Of a DNA stretch of 63,853 nucleotides, positions 51,151 to 60,337 are shown piece after piece. This DNA comes from Clostridia bacterium. GTDB lineage: Bacteria > Bacillota > Clostridia > Oscillospirales > CAG-272. The stretch lies in NCBI GenBank assembly GCA_017387685.1, contig JAFOEU010000044.1, positions 1 through 63,853 on the forward strand. Reading direction: 5' to 3'. Every line of letters starts with the position of its first letter. Within the stretch, counting starts at the first letter, position 1. The position numbers were made by a program, and so were the translations under genes. Under the pieces are notes generated by a model. That model was given only the letters and a program-made list of their open reading frames with translations, searched no databases and was not told where the DNA came from.

Positions 51151-54100
51151 ATGAATTCAACTCAAAACAAAAGCTCGGGACTCCTGCTCTCGGCGATCCG
51201 AAGCGATGCCGAGTATAAACAGCTTTCCGACGCGGTAGATATGCAGAGAAGGGCGCGGCCGAAGCCCGTTGTTGTTTCGGGACTCTGCGAGGGCGCGGGC
51301 GATGCGCTTTGTGCCGCTCTTTGCGATGATATGAAGGGCGGGCGCCCCCTGCTCGTTCTCTGTCCCGACGAGAAAACGGCGCGGAGAATGCGCGACGTGC
51401 TCATTTCGTTCGGTTTGCGGAGCGGGTATTATCCTAACCGCGACCTCAATATGTATAATATTTCCGCCTCGCGCGAGTTTGAGCAAGCGAGGCTTTCTCT
51501 GCTTGTCGCGCTCCGCCGCGGCGAGCTTGACGCGGTCTGCACCACTCCCGAGGCGGCACTCTCCTATACGGTTCCGCAGGGCGTGCTTGCCGAAAATCTG
51601 ATCAAGATCTCGCTTGATTCCGAGCTCTCACCCGCGGAGCTTTCACGCAGACTCGTTTCTGCGGGATATATCCGCTCCTCGCTTGCCGAGGGCGCGGGAC
51701 AGTTCGCACAGCGCGGCGGCATAGTGGATATCTGCTATTCCTACGCGGGCGAAACGAAGGCGGTCCGAATCGAATTTTTCGGCGACGAGATCGACCGTAT
51801 GGGATTTTACGACACAGGAACACAGCGCGTTACCGAAAACGCACAAGATATTCTCATTCCTCCCGCGCGAGAGATCGTTGCGGACGAGGAAAAGCTTCTC
51901 GCGATCAAAAAGTCGATCGCAAGTCTCCGCAAGAAATCGAAGGACGCAAGACTTTCCGAGAGCCTTGAGAGCGAGGCAAGTGCCATAGAGCTCGCGCTTT
52001 CATCGGGCACGGAGGTCAGATTCCTCGATAAATACGTATCGTTGATCTACCCCGAAAAAACTACTCTGCTCGACTATTTCTCACCGATGTCGCTCTGTAT
52101 TATGCGCTCTGCGGCATCCGCGGATGATGCCTTCAAGAGCGCGGTATGGCACGCGGAGGAGCAGGTCAAGGCGATCGTGGAATCGGGCAGTCTCGAGGCG
52201 AAATACGCGGAATTTTCCGCGCCGCTTGAGAGGTGGAATGCCTTCGTCGCATCGCACACCACGGTAATGGTCGATTCCCTCGTCCAAGGACTCTCCGGCA
52301 AGGCACTCGGAGGTCTTTTCGGCTTCCGATCAAAGCACGCGCTTGCCACCGCAGACAACGACGAGCTTCTGCGCGAGGAGCTCGAGGGGCTTTCTAAGGG
52401 CGGCTACCGTATGATCCTTATGGCGGGCGACGAGCACAAGGCGAAGAATTACGCGGGAATGCTCACCGAGGCGTGGGGTATCAAGGCTTATTATATAGAA
52501 GAAAACGAGCTCCCCGAGCTTTCAAAGCTTCCTCGAGGCGAGGCTTTCGTTATCGCGGGAGCACCTACCGCACCCTTTGAATTGCCCTCTCCGCGATGCG
52601 CGATCATTTCGCTTGCAATAAATGAGGGCAGCCGAGCGGAGAAGAAAAAGCGTGCGGCAAAGTCGAAGCGTGACGGCGCGGCACAGCAGATACTCTCCTA
52701 CGCCGACCTCTCCGTCGGAGATTACGTCGTTCACGAGGCGCACGGTATCGGTCAGTATATGGGTCTGACCACAATGACCGTCGACGGTACAACGCGCGAT
52801 TATATTACCATTCAGTATGCTGGTAGCGACAAGCTCTTTATGCCCGTCGAAAAGCTCGATAAGGTATCAAAATATATCGGCGCGCATTCGGATGACGGCA
52901 CGCTCCGCCTCTCCAAGTTCGGCAGTACCGAGTGGGGCAAGACCAAGGCTCGCGCAAAATCCACCCTCCGCGATATCGCAAAGGAGCTTATCAAGCTCTA
53001 CGCCGAGCGTCAGCGCCGTCCGGGCTTTGCTTTCTATCCCGACGATGACTTTCAGCGCGATTTTGAGGCGGCTTTTGAGTTTGACGAAACCGATGCACAG
53101 CTCGACGCCACCGAGGACATCAAGGCGGATATGCAAAAGGCGGTTCCTATGGACCGTCTGCTCTGCGGCGACGTAGGCTACGGTAAGACGGAGGTTGCAT
53201 TCCGCGCGATATATAAAGCAATTCTCTCGGGCAAGCAGGTCGCTCTGCTCGTTCCGACCACCATCCTCGCACTTCAGCACTATCAGTCGGCGCAGAGCCG
53301 AATGAGAGCATTTCCCGTCAATATCGAAATGCTCTCGCGCTTCCGCAAGCCGAAGGAGCAGAGAAAGATCATCGACGATCTCGAAAAGGGAGATATCGAC
53401 CCTATCATCGGCACCCACAGTCTGCTTTCGCAGAACGTAAAGTTCAAGGACCTCGGACTTCTCGTCGTTGACGAGGAACAGCGATTCGGCGTGGCGCAGA
53501 AGGAAAAGATCAAGCAGAGAACGGGCAACGTGGACGTCCTTTCGCTTTCCGCAACACCTATTCCGCGAACGCTCAATATGGCAATGTCGGGCATCCGCGA
53601 TATCTCGCTGCTTGACGAAGCACCCGGCGACCGTCAGCCGGTTCAGAGCTACGTTCTCGAGCACGACGATCTCATCGTAAACGATGCCATCCGCCGCGAG
53701 CTTTCGCGCGGAGGTCAGGTCTTTTACCTATATAATTTCGTTGAAACCATTAGCTATACCGCCGACAGGATCAGAAAAGCCTTCCCCGAGGCAAACGTCG
53801 TTGTCGCGCACGGAAAGATGGAGAAGGAGCAGCTTGAGGATATCTGGCGCGATATGATAACGGGCGAGATCGACGTCCTCGTTTCCACCACTATCATCGA
53901 AACGGGCGTTGACGTTCCGAACGCGAACACTCTTATCGTCGAAAACGCGCACAGAATGGGACTTTCACAGCTCCATCAGCTCCGCGGACGAGTCGGACGC
54001 TCACCGCGACGCGCTTACGCATACTTCACCTTCCCGCGCGGACGTGCGCTGACAGAGATCGCGGAAAAGCGTCTTGAAGCTATCCGTGAATATACCGAAT

Positions 54101-54714
54101 TCGGCGCGGGCTTCCAGATCGCTCTGCGCGACCTTGAGATACGCGGCGCGGGCAACGTCCTCGGCGCGGAGCAGCACGGCCACCTCGATGCAATAGGTTA
54201 CGATCTCTATATCAAGCTGCTCAACGAAGCCGTCCTTGAGGAGAGGGGTGAGACAGTCGAGGAGAAGGTTGACACGACGGTCACGCTCAATATCAACGCT
54301 TATATTCCCGAAAGCTACGTCGAGAGCGCGTCGCAGAGAATGTCGCTCTATAAAAAGATCGCGCACGTTCGCAAGGAGAGCGACACGGAGGATCTCTACG
54401 AGGAGCTTTCCGACCGCTACGGCGAGCCGCCCGAGCCCGTGCTCTTCCTGCTTGACGTCTCGCTTCTCCGCGCGTATGCCGAGCGGTGCAAGATCATTTC
54501 GATAACGCAGGAGGGCAGAGAGGTGCGCATCCGTCCGAAGGAATTCGACCTCGACGTGTGGCAGGAGATCGCAGATATGCCGGGCGTCAAGCTCCGTATA
54601 GGTATGGCGGAGGAGCCCTATCTTATACTTTCGCTTCGCCAAAATGACGATGCGCTTGCAATTCTTTGCGAAATATTTAAAAAATATCTCAAAATATCGG
54701 GAAATAAGGGATAG
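51151..54714 (+). CDS. mfd: Transcription-repair coupling factor Mfd
   Basis: A 1187-residue Mfd. The N-terminal UvrB-homology module (GQFAQRGGIVDICYSY near 185) is followed by the RNA polymerase-interacting domain (VVHEAHGIGQYMGL near 530). The RecG-like translocase has Walker A GDVGYGKTEVAF near 675, DEEQRFG near 775, LSATPIPRT near 805 and HQLRGRVGR near 945, and a C-terminal TRCF domain. It removes RNA polymerase stalled at DNA damage and recruits UvrA. No Shine-Dalgarno is seen before the ATG, unusual here; translation may be weak or start differently. Confidence 0.96.
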   Translation: MNSTQNKSSGLLLSAIRSDAEYKQLSDAVDMQRRARPKPVVVSGLCEGAGDALCAALCDDMKGGRPLLVLCPDEKTARRMRDVLISFGLRSGYYPNRDLNMYNISASREFEQARLSLLVALRRGELDAVCTTPEAALSYTVPQGVLAENLIKISLDSELSPAELSRRLVSAGYIRSSLAEGAGQFAQRGGIVDICYSYAGETKAVRIEFFGDEIDRMGFYDTGTQRVTENAQDILIPPAREIVADEEKLLAIKKSIASLRKKSKDARLSESLESEASAIELALSSGTEVRFLDKYVSLIYPEKTTLLDYFSPMSLCIMRSAASADDAFKSAVWHAEEQVKAIVESGSLEAKYAEFSAPLERWNAFVASHTTVMVDSLVQGLSGKALGGLFGFRSKHALATADNDELLREELEGLSKGGYRMILMAGDEHKAKNYAGMLTEAWGIKAYYIEENELPELSKLPRGEAFVIAGAPTAPFELPSPRCAIISLAINEGSRAEKKKRAAKSKRDGAAQQILSYADLSVGDYVVHEAHGIGQYMGLTTMTVDGTTRDYITIQYAGSDKLFMPVEKLDKVSKYIGAHSDDGTLRLSKFGSTEWGKTKARAKSTLRDIAKELIKLYAERQRRPGFAFYPDDDFQRDFEAAFEFDETDAQLDATEDIKADMQKAVPMDRLLCGDVGYGKTEVAFRAIYKAILSGKQVALLVPTTILALQHYQSAQSRMRAFPVNIEMLSRFRKPKEQRKIIDDLEKGDIDPIIGTHSLLSQNVKFKDLGLLVVDEEQRFGVAQKEKIKQRTGNVDVLSLSATPIPRTLNMAMSGIRDISLLDEAPGDRQPVQSYVLEHDDLIVNDAIRRELSRGGQVFYLYNFVETISYTADRIRKAFPEANVVVAHGKMEKEQLEDIWRDMITGEIDVLVSTTIIETGVDVPNANTLIVENAHRMGLSQLHQLRGRVGRSPRRAYAYFTFPRGRALTEIAEKRLEAIREYTEFGAGFQIALRDLEIRGAGNVLGAEQHGHLDAIGYDLYIKLLNEAVLEERGETVEEKVDTTVTLNINAYIPESYVESASQRMSLYKKIAHVRKESDTEDLYEELSDRYGEPPEPVLFLLDVSLLRAYAERCKIISITQEGREVRIRPKEFDLDVWQEIADMPGVKLRIGMAEEPYLILSLRQNDDALAILCEIFKKYLKISGNKG

Positions 54715-54740
54715 ACAAAAGCGTAAAAATAGTGTATAAT
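54712..54740 (+). promoter_or_regulatory. Promoter of PrsA-like lipoprotein gene
   Basis: TAGACA, 17-base spacer, TATAAT; the -35 overlaps the mfd stop codon. Confidence 0.65.
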
Positions 54741-54769
54741 ATATAAAACACAAAAAGGATAGTATTATA

Positions 54770-55954
54770 ATGAAGATAATTAAAAAGATTACAGCGTGCG
54801 CTCTTGCACTTCTGTTGCTGCTTTTAACGCTTGTCGGCTGTTCGAGCTACGGTCAACCCGTTATGGAGCTCGGAGGCACCGAGATCACTGCGAATATGAT
54901 CGAGTTCTGGCTTTCCCGCTACAAGGCGCAGTTCGAGCATTACTACGGAAGCGCCGTCTGCTCGCAGTACGATCTTGACAGCATCGATCAGTTCTGGCCG
55001 ATCGTGTCCGACGAGGCAACGGGCGAGACCTACGACGAGGTAATGTCGGGCTTTATCTATGAGAATGCCGAGACCTACCTCTGCGCGCTCTACCTCTTCG
55101 ATCAGTTCGGCCTTAAGCTTCCCAAGGAGACCGAGGATGAGGTTGATGAATATATCGCCGAGCTTCTTGAGGAATATGCATCCGGCTCAAAGGCTGAGTT
55201 CAACGCGCTCCTCAGTAACTACGGTATCAATATGAAGTTGCTGCGCGAGCTTTACCTCATCGACGAAAAGGTTGATTTCCTTCAGAATTATCTTTTCGGC
55301 AAGGGCGGAACTCTCGGCGTTACGAAGATGGATAAGGAAAAGTATTATCAGGAAAATTACGTAAGTATGCGCCAGATATGCATCTTTATCAACGAATGCC
55401 CCGAGCTTGATAAGGACGGCAATCCCATTTTGGATGCCAACGGATATACCAAATATCGCGATATGACCGCGGAAGAGACTCAGGAGGCGCGCAACCGTGC
55501 CGCTGATGCACTCACCAAGATCCATAACGGCGAGTCCTTTGCAAGCGTCAACAGCGAATACGATGAAAACCCCACCGACAATCAGTATACGGCAATTTAT
55601 ATTAGCCGCGACTCCGCAATGGGCACCGACGCCGCACTTGAGAAGATCTATAATGAACTTCAGACAATGAAGGTGGGCGAGATCAAGCTTGTTGAAACAG
55701 AAAATAATCTCCACATAATCGAAAAGCTTCCCCTTGAGGAGGGCGCGTACGATAAGAGCATCAACGCAGACTTCTTTACCTTCTACGATTCCGAGCTCGG
55801 CGCCGTAGCAACCTTTGAAGAATACCTCAAGGATCCCCTTTTCCTCAACTACATTGCAGAAAGCCTCGAAAAATACTCCGCTGACGTTAAGATCAACGAA
55901 GAAGAACTCAAGAAGATAAAATTAAGCACCGTTAAAGCAAATTATTACTATTGA
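54770..55954 (+). CDS. PrsA-like foldase lipoprotein
   Basis: A 394-residue lipoprotein. A signal peptide ends in a lipobox with Cys24 (LTLVGC). An N-terminal SurA-like helical region (residues about 30-185) is followed by a parvulin-like domain at about 195-325 (MRQICIFINEC and VGEIKLVETENNLHIIEKL). It should help fold exported proteins at the membrane-cell wall interface. It resembles, but is distinct from, the membrane-anchored foldase at 27603-29309. Its stop codon lies in the first hairpin stem of the repeat array downstream. Confidence 0.8.
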   Translation: MKIIKKITACALALLLLLLTLVGCSSYGQPVMELGGTEITANMIEFWLSRYKAQFEHYYGSAVCSQYDLDSIDQFWPIVSDEATGETYDEVMSGFIYENAETYLCALYLFDQFGLKLPKETEDEVDEYIAELLEEYASGSKAEFNALLSNYGINMKLLRELYLIDEKVDFLQNYLFGKGGTLGVTKMDKEKYYQENYVSMRQICIFINECPELDKDGNPILDANGYTKYRDMTAEETQEARNRAADALTKIHNGESFASVNSEYDENPTDNQYTAIYISRDSAMGTDAALEKIYNELQTMKVGEIKLVETENNLHIIEKLPLEEGAYDKSINADFFTFYDSELGAVATFEEYLKDPLFLNYIAESLEKYSADVKINEEELKKIKLSTVKANYYY

Positions 55955-56047
55955 TTTGCCTGTGGCAAATCAAGTGATGATCTCGCTTTGCGAGAGCGAT
56001 GATCTTGCTTCGCAAGAGTGATAATCTCGCTTCGCGAGAGTGATGGG
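55953..56047 (+). repeat. Hairpin array with AGTGATGAT-type linkers, array B
   Basis: Hairpins GATTTGCC/GGCAAATC, CTCGC/GCGAG, CTTGC/GCAAG and CTCGC/GCGAG start at 55953, 55982, 56004 and 56026. They are separated by AAGTGATGAT, AGCGATGAT, AGTGATAAT and AGTGATGGG. The last three units repeat exactly every 22 bases. The linker is the complement of array A's linker, so array B is in opposite orientation. Confidence 0.87.
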
Positions 56048-56085
56048 TATCGTTCAGCAAAAGTTTGAAATAGCGAGGTGTCAGA

Positions 56086-56457
56086 ATGTCTTCGGCATTA
56101 TTAAAGGATAAATCCAAGGCGTTTGCAAACAGAATTGTAACTTGCTGTCGAGTTTTGCGTGAAAGAGGAGCTGAAGCTCCTTTGATCAATCAGCTTTTGC
56201 GTTCCGGTACTTCAGTAGGCGCAAATATCGCAGAAGCACAGTTTGCTCAAGGAGATAAGGATTTCATATCCAAAATGGAAATAGCCTTAAAAGAGATCAA
56301 TGAAACGGAATATTGGCTTGAATTGCTGTTCAATGCTAAATGTATTAATAACAGAGAATTTTTATCTATGCGCAACGATTGTATAGTTATACGCAAATTA
56401 CTTATTTCTTCTGTTATAACGGTAAAGAAAAGGATAAATTCTCTGGAAAATAAATAA
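56086..56457 (+). CDS. Four-helix-bundle protein (S23/IVS family)
   Basis: A 123-residue all-helical protein matching the four-helix-bundle family first found in 23S rRNA intervening sequences: LLRSGTSVGANIAEAQFAQ near 42-60 and KMEIALKEINETEYWLELL near 69-87. The fold is shared with Avd of diversity-generating retroelements and forms pentameric or similar rings that bind nucleic acid. Codon use is AT-rich compared with neighbours. GCGAGGTG precedes the ATG. Uniquely, hairpin arrays in opposite orientations lie directly on both sides, so it looks like a mobile or repeat-linked cassette. Confidence 0.87.
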   Translation: MSSALLKDKSKAFANRIVTCCRVLRERGAEAPLINQLLRSGTSVGANIAEAQFAQGDKDFISKMEIALKEINETEYWLELLFNAKCINNREFLSMRNDCIVIRKLLISSVITVKKRINSLENK

Positions 56458-56458
56458 C

Positions 56459-56523
56459 TTTCGCAATTGCGAAATTATCACTTTGCCCGAAGGGCAAATT
56501 ATCACTTCCGCACATCGGGCGGA
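56459..56523 (-). repeat. Hairpin array with TTATCACT linkers, array C
   Basis: TTTCGCA/TGCGAAA, TTTGCCC/GGGCAAA and TCCGC/GCGGA hairpins, with TTATCACT between them, start 2 bases after the four-helix gene's stop. Orientation is the same as array A and opposite to array B. The rest of the 329-base gap 56458-56786 holds the TPP riboswitch and its terminator. Confidence 0.8.
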
Positions 56524-56554
56524 ACAGAACCAACTTCACCAAGAAAACTGAATA

Positions 56555-56640
56555 TCCGATACGGGGGTGCCGTGCGGCTGAGACGGTCTTTAGACCGAAC
56601 CCTTTGAACCTGATACGGGTAATACCGGCGAAGGAAGTTT
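56555..56640 (+). promoter_or_regulatory. TPP riboswitch (THI element)
   Basis: The conserved THI-box features are present in order: GGGGTGC near 56563, GGCTGAGA near 56577 and CCCTTTGAACCTGAT near 56600. GGGTAATACCGGCGAAGGAA follows near 56617. It should bind thiamine pyrophosphate and lies directly upstream of a thiamine transporter gene. Confidence 0.97.
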
Positions 56641-56666
56641 AAAATCTACCGAATTTTTTCGGGGGT

Positions 56667-56708
56667 GCCGCACATTCACTGCAGGAATGTGCGGCCCTTT
56701 CGTTTTTC
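56667..56708 (+). terminator. Riboswitch-linked terminator
   Basis: GCCGCACATTC pairs with GAATGTGCGGC, followed by CCCTTTCGTTTTT, 27 bases after the aptamer. This suggests transcriptional control of thiT by TPP. Confidence 0.82.
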
Positions 56709-56786
56709 GGGAAAATTGATCACTTTTTCGAAAAAAGTCCGAGAAGATCGGTGATTAATAAATATCTCCGAAAGGAAAATGACAAA

Positions 56787-57398
56787 ATGAAAACCAAAAA
56801 CACAAGACAAAACGTTCTCGCACTCGTCGAGACGGCAATGATGGCGGCACTCGCTGTCGGACTTGAACTGCTCTGCCAGTTTCTGCCCTCCCCCTGGGCA
56901 TACGGCGGCTCGATAAGCCTCGGCGCGATCCCGATAATCTATCTTTCCTACCGCCGCGGCTGGAAATGGGGACTTTCTGCGGGATTTGTTTATTCCTGCG
57001 TGCAGATGCTCCTCGGATTCTACGTGCCGCCCGCAAATACCTTCCTGTCGATCGTGCTTTGCGTGCTCCTCGACTACGTCCTTGCATTTACCGCACTCGG
57101 ACTTGCATCCGTTTTTGCCGCGCCCTTCGATAAGTCCGGCAAGCCTTCCGCGCGTCTCGTCGGTTACATAATCGGTGCGATAGGCGCATCCGCTCTGCGC
57201 TTCGTTTGCTCCTTCCTCTCCGGCGTTGTCCTCTGGGATAGCTACGCGCCCGAGGGAATGAACGTATGGGTATACTCGCTTGTCTATAACGGCAGCTATA
57301 TGCTCGGCAACGCCGCGATCGCCGCAGTGGTACTCTTCCTCCTCTGCGCCGCGGTCGATCCCAAGACTCTGAAGCCTATGGGACGCAAATACAAATAA
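56787..57398 (+). CDS. thiT: Energy-coupled thiamine transporter, S component ThiT
   Basis: Start at 56787, with AAAGGA upstream. A 203-residue membrane protein with about six helices and the ThiT features: SLGAIPIIYLSYRRGWKWGL near residues 45-64, GFYVPPANTFLS, and a C-terminal NGSYMLGNAAIAAVV. ThiT captures thiamine and uses the shared ECF ATPase module, encoded elsewhere. Placement immediately behind a TPP riboswitch supports the call. Confidence 0.95.
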   Translation: MKTKNTRQNVLALVETAMMAALAVGLELLCQFLPSPWAYGGSISLGAIPIIYLSYRRGWKWGLSAGFVYSCVQMLLGFYVPPANTFLSIVLCVLLDYVLAFTALGLASVFAAPFDKSGKPSARLVGYIIGAIGASALRFVCSFLSGVVLWDSYAPEGMNVWVYSLVYNGSYMLGNAAIAAVVLFLLCAAVDPKTLKPMGRKYK

Positions 57399-57406
57399 AT
57401 ATCACA

Positions 57407-57434
57407 CGCCCCGCTCAGGCGGGGCGCTTTTTTT
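57407..57434 (+). terminator. Terminator of thiT
   Basis: CGCCCCGC pairs with GCGGGGCG, then CTTTTTTT. Confidence 0.9.
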
Positions 57435-57443
57435 AAAAAATGC

Positions 57444-57472
57444 TTGACAATATATCAAAATTATGATAAAAT
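57444..57472 (+). promoter_or_regulatory. Promoter of toxin-antitoxin pair
   Basis: TTGACA, 17-base spacer, TAAAAT. Confidence 0.75.
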
Positions 57473-57501
57473 ATGAGTATAATAATATTGGAGGTGAGCG
57501 T

Positions 57502-57768
57502 ATGGCTACCATTAGACCGAGTTCTGATCTGAGAAATCGTTATAACGAGATTTCCGAGTTTTGCAACAAGTATAACGAACCCGTATTTATAACGAAAAAC
57601 GGCACGGGCGATCTTGTAGTTCTTTCAAATGCGGAGTATGAGCGCCTCTGCGGTCTTGCCGAATTGCACGTCAAGCTTGACGCGGGGCTTGAAGACGTAA
57701 AGTCCAAAAGAGTCAGAAATGCCGAGGATGTATTTGCGGATATCGAAAGGAAGCTGAATCTTGACTGA
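57502..57768 (+). CDS. Phd/YefM-type antitoxin
   Basis: Start at 57502 (MATIRPSSDL), with GGAGGTGAG upstream. The 88-residue protein has the N-terminal Phd/YefM fold: SSDLRNRYNEISEFCNKYNE, then PVFITKNGTGDLVVLSNAEYE. The C-terminal arm that would wrap the toxin covers residues 58-88. It should neutralise the RelE/ParE-type toxin encoded next and bind its own promoter. The two genes overlap by 8 bases. Confidence 0.92.
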   Translation: MATIRPSSDLRNRYNEISEFCNKYNEPVFITKNGTGDLVVLSNAEYERLCGLAELHVKLDAGLEDVKSKRVRNAEDVFADIERKLNLD

Positions 57769-58075
57769 ATATGATATTGTCATAGGTAAGCTTGCCGAAC
57801 GTGACATCTATGAAGCGGTAAGCTATATAAAAGAAATACTGTTTCAGCCCGAGTCGGCGAGAAGGTTATATACTGAAATCAAATCACAGATCTGCTCGCT
57901 TTCCGAGATGCCGCAAAGATTTGCCGTTGTGTCCGAAGAACCTTACAGTTCAATGGGAATGAGAAAGACTTCTGCGGGGAATTATCTGATATTTTATCTT
58001 GTAAATGAAAAAGAAAAAACGGTGTCAATAGTCCGCGTGTTGTATAACAGACGCGAATGGACGAATTTGCTTTGA
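57761..58075 (+). CDS. RelE/ParE-family toxin, TTG start
   Basis: A 104-residue ParE/RelE-fold toxin: VIGKLAERDIYEAVSYIKEI near 7-26, CSLSEMPQRFAVV near 47-59 and YLIFYLVNEKEKTVSIVRVLYNRREW near 75-100 (segments quoted separately). The frame has no ATG in the right place; a TTG at 57761, 10 bases after AAAGGA, is the only sensible start. It overlaps the antitoxin stop. TTG initiation would keep toxin below antitoxin. Whether it cuts mRNA (RelE) or targets gyrase (ParE) cannot be read. Confidence 0.9.
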   Translation: MTEYDIVIGKLAERDIYEAVSYIKEILFQPESARRLYTEIKSQICSLSEMPQRFAVVSEEPYSSMGMRKTSAGNYLIFYLVNEKEKTVSIVRVLYNRREWTNLL

Positions 58076-58077
58076 GA

Positions 58078-58101
58078 AGTACTCCCCCGGGAGTACTTTT
58101 T
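58078..58101 (+). terminator. Terminator of toxin-antitoxin pair
   Basis: AGTACTCCC pairs with GGGAGTACT, then TTTTT. Confidence 0.85.
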
Positions 58102-58124
58102 CTTTCAAAATTCATAAAATCCCC

Positions 58125-58153
58125 TTGACTTTCACGATAAAAAAAGATATACT
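58125..58153 (+). promoter_or_regulatory. Promoter of glnN
   Basis: TTGACT, 17-base spacer, TATACT; AGGAGAAC precedes the ATG at 58190. Confidence 0.7.
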
Positions 58154-58189
58154 AATATAATAGATAAATTTTGCGATAGGAGAACTATC

Positions 58190-60286
58190 ATGAAGATACC
58201 CGAGTATTTTGGATGTATGGTATTTGACGACAGAGAGATGAAGTCGCGGCTTCCCGTCGAGGCGTACGAGCGTATGCGCAAGACGATCGAGGACGGACGT
58301 TCGCTCGATATCAGCCTTGCGAATATCGTCGCAGAGGCGATGAAGGACTGGGCAGTCGAGCGCGGTGCAACTCATTTCACACATTGGTTCCAGCCAATGA
58401 CGGGCGTTACTGCCGAGAAGCACGATGCCTTCATAAATCCCACCTCCGACGGCGGAGTTATGCTTGAATTTTCGGGCAAGGAGCTCGTTTCGGGCGAATC
58501 TGACGCGTCATCCTTCCCCTCGGGCGGCCTTCGTGCAACCTTTGAGGCGCGCGGATATACTGCGTGGGATCCTACGTCATATGCTTTTATTAAGGAAAAA
58601 ACGCTCTGCATCCCCACGGCGTTTTGCTCCTACGGCGGCGAGGCGCTCGATAAAAAGACGCCCCTTCTTCGCTCTATGGAAGCTCTCAACCGCCAGACGA
58701 TGCGCGTGCTCAAGCTTTTCGGTCACGAGGACGTCACCTCGACGAAGGCTTGCGTCGGTCCCGAGCAGGAGTATTTCCTCATCGACCGCGCGATGTTTGA
58801 GAAGCGATGCGATCTTATCTACACGGGACGCACCCTTTTCGGTGCAAAGCCCCCCAAGCGTCAGGAGCTTTCCGACCACTATTACGGAATCATCAAGCCC
58901 CGCGTTGCCGCTTATATGGAAGAGGTCGATAAAGAACTCTGGAAGCTCGGTGTCAGTGCCAAGACCGAGCATAACGAGGCTGCTCCCGCACAGCACGAGC
59001 TTGCTCCCATCTTCACAAAGACCAATATCGCCTGCGACCACAACCAGCTGACGATGGAGGTTATGCAGAGAGTTGCAAAGAAGCACGGAATGATCTGTCT
59101 GCTTCACGAAAAGCCCTTTGCTAACGTATCGGGCTCGGGTAAGCACAATAACTGGTCGATACAGACCAACACGGGCGTCAACCTCTTCAAGCCGGGTGAC
59201 ACCCCCGCCGAGAACGCGCAGTTCCTTCTGTTCCTCTGCGCCGTCATTCAGGCGGTCGACGATTACGCCGATCTCTTACGTCTTTCGGTAGCATCTCCCT
59301 CAAACGATCACCGTCTCGGCTCGCACGAGGCTCCTCCCGCGGTCGTTTCGATCTTCCTCGGCACCGAGCTTGAGGAGATCCTTGACGCAATCGAGCGCGA
59401 CGTGCCCTACAACGCGCAGGCGCAGGAGCCGCTCCGACTTGGAGTACATACTCTTCCGAAGCTCCCTCGCGACAATACCGACCGCAACCGTACCTCGCCC
59501 TTTGCCTTCACGGGTAACAAGTTCGAGTTCCGTATGCTCGGCTCGTCCGACAGTATCGCCTGCACCAATATTATGCTCAATACCGCCGTTGCCGAATCTC
59601 TTCGACTTTTCGCCGACGAGCTCGAGGCGGCAGAGGATTTCGACACCGCACTCCACGCCCTCATTCGCCGCACGGTTTCCGAGCACAAGCGCATCATCTT
59701 CAGCGGAAACGGCTACGACGAGGCTTGGGTCAAGGAGGCAACCGAGGTCCGCGGACTTCCCAATTATCCCTCGACTCCCGATTGCGTGCCGCAGCTGACG
59801 GCTGAAAAGAACCTGAAGCTTTTCGCGCAGCATAAGATCTACACCCCCGTCGAGGCGGCGTCAAGACGCGACGTTATCCTTGATAACTACTGCAAGGTCA
59901 TCCGTATTGAGGCTCTTACTATGATTGATATGGTTCGTCGCGACATTCTTCCCGCAATTTCGAAGTTCACGGGCAAGCTCGCCGAATCGGGTAAGCTCAA
60001 GCGCGAATTCTGTCCCGATGCCGACACGGAATATGAGTCCAAAACCGTCGCAAAACTTTCCGCACTTGCAACCGAAATAATGAAGCAGACCGATGCCCTC
60101 GATCGCGACGTCGAGGAGCTGTTCGCGGGTGCTTCCGATATCGTAACCGTTGCCAAGGAATACCGAACCCGCGTTTTCGAGGGTATGGAAAAGCTCCGCG
60201 CCTTCGTTGACGAAGCCGAAACCCTCACCGATACCACCGCGTGGCCCTATCCCACCTACGGCGACCTTATGTTCAGCGTGAAATAA
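58190..60286 (+). CDS. glnN: Type III glutamine synthetase
   Basis: A 698-residue GSIII, the normal length for this family and well above GSI. Conserved blocks include [19 protein letters not shown] near 62, [20 protein letters not shown] near 107, [10 protein letters not shown] near 190 and [18 protein letters not shown]-like [19 protein letters not shown] near 260. [14 protein letters not shown] and [18 protein letters not shown] follow. It makes glutamine from glutamate, ammonia and ATP as a cytoplasmic dodecamer. No terminator separates it from the next lipoprotein gene. Confidence 0.96.
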   Translation: MKIPEYFGCMVFDDREMKSRLPVEAYERMRKTIEDGRSLDISLANIVAEAMKDWAVERGATHFTHWFQPMTGVTAEKHDAFINPTSDGGVMLEFSGKELVSGESDASSFPSGGLRATFEARGYTAWDPTSYAFIKEKTLCIPTAFCSYGGEALDKKTPLLRSMEALNRQTMRVLKLFGHEDVTSTKACVGPEQEYFLIDRAMFEKRCDLIYTGRTLFGAKPPKRQELSDHYYGIIKPRVAAYMEEVDKELWKLGVSAKTEHNEAAPAQHELAPIFTKTNIACDHNQLTMEVMQRVAKKHGMICLLHEKPFANVSGSGKHNNWSIQTNTGVNLFKPGDTPAENAQFLLFLCAVIQAVDDYADLLRLSVASPSNDHRLGSHEAPPAVVSIFLGTELEEILDAIERDVPYNAQAQEPLRLGVHTLPKLPRDNTDRNRTSPFAFTGNKFEFRMLGSSDSIACTNIMLNTAVAESLRLFADELEAAEDFDTALHALIRRTVSEHKRIIFSGNGYDEAWVKEATEVRGLPNYPSTPDCVPQLTAEKNLKLFAQHKIYTPVEAASRRDVILDNYCKVIRIEALTMIDMVRRDILPAISKFTGKLAESGKLKREFCPDADTEYESKTVAKLSALATEIMKQTDALDRDVEELFAGASDIVTVAKEYRTRVFEGMEKLRAFVDEAETLTDTTAWPYPTYGDLMFSVK

Positions 60287-60337
60287 TCACTTGTAAAACT
60301 GCGTTCTGTGATAAAAAATAAATATTTGGAGAATATT

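Noticed and set aside
55982-56038. CRISPR-like array in the hairpin region
   Set aside because: Units are 22 bases with palindromic variable parts and 9-base linkers; there are no 25-40 base repeats or spacers and no cas genes.
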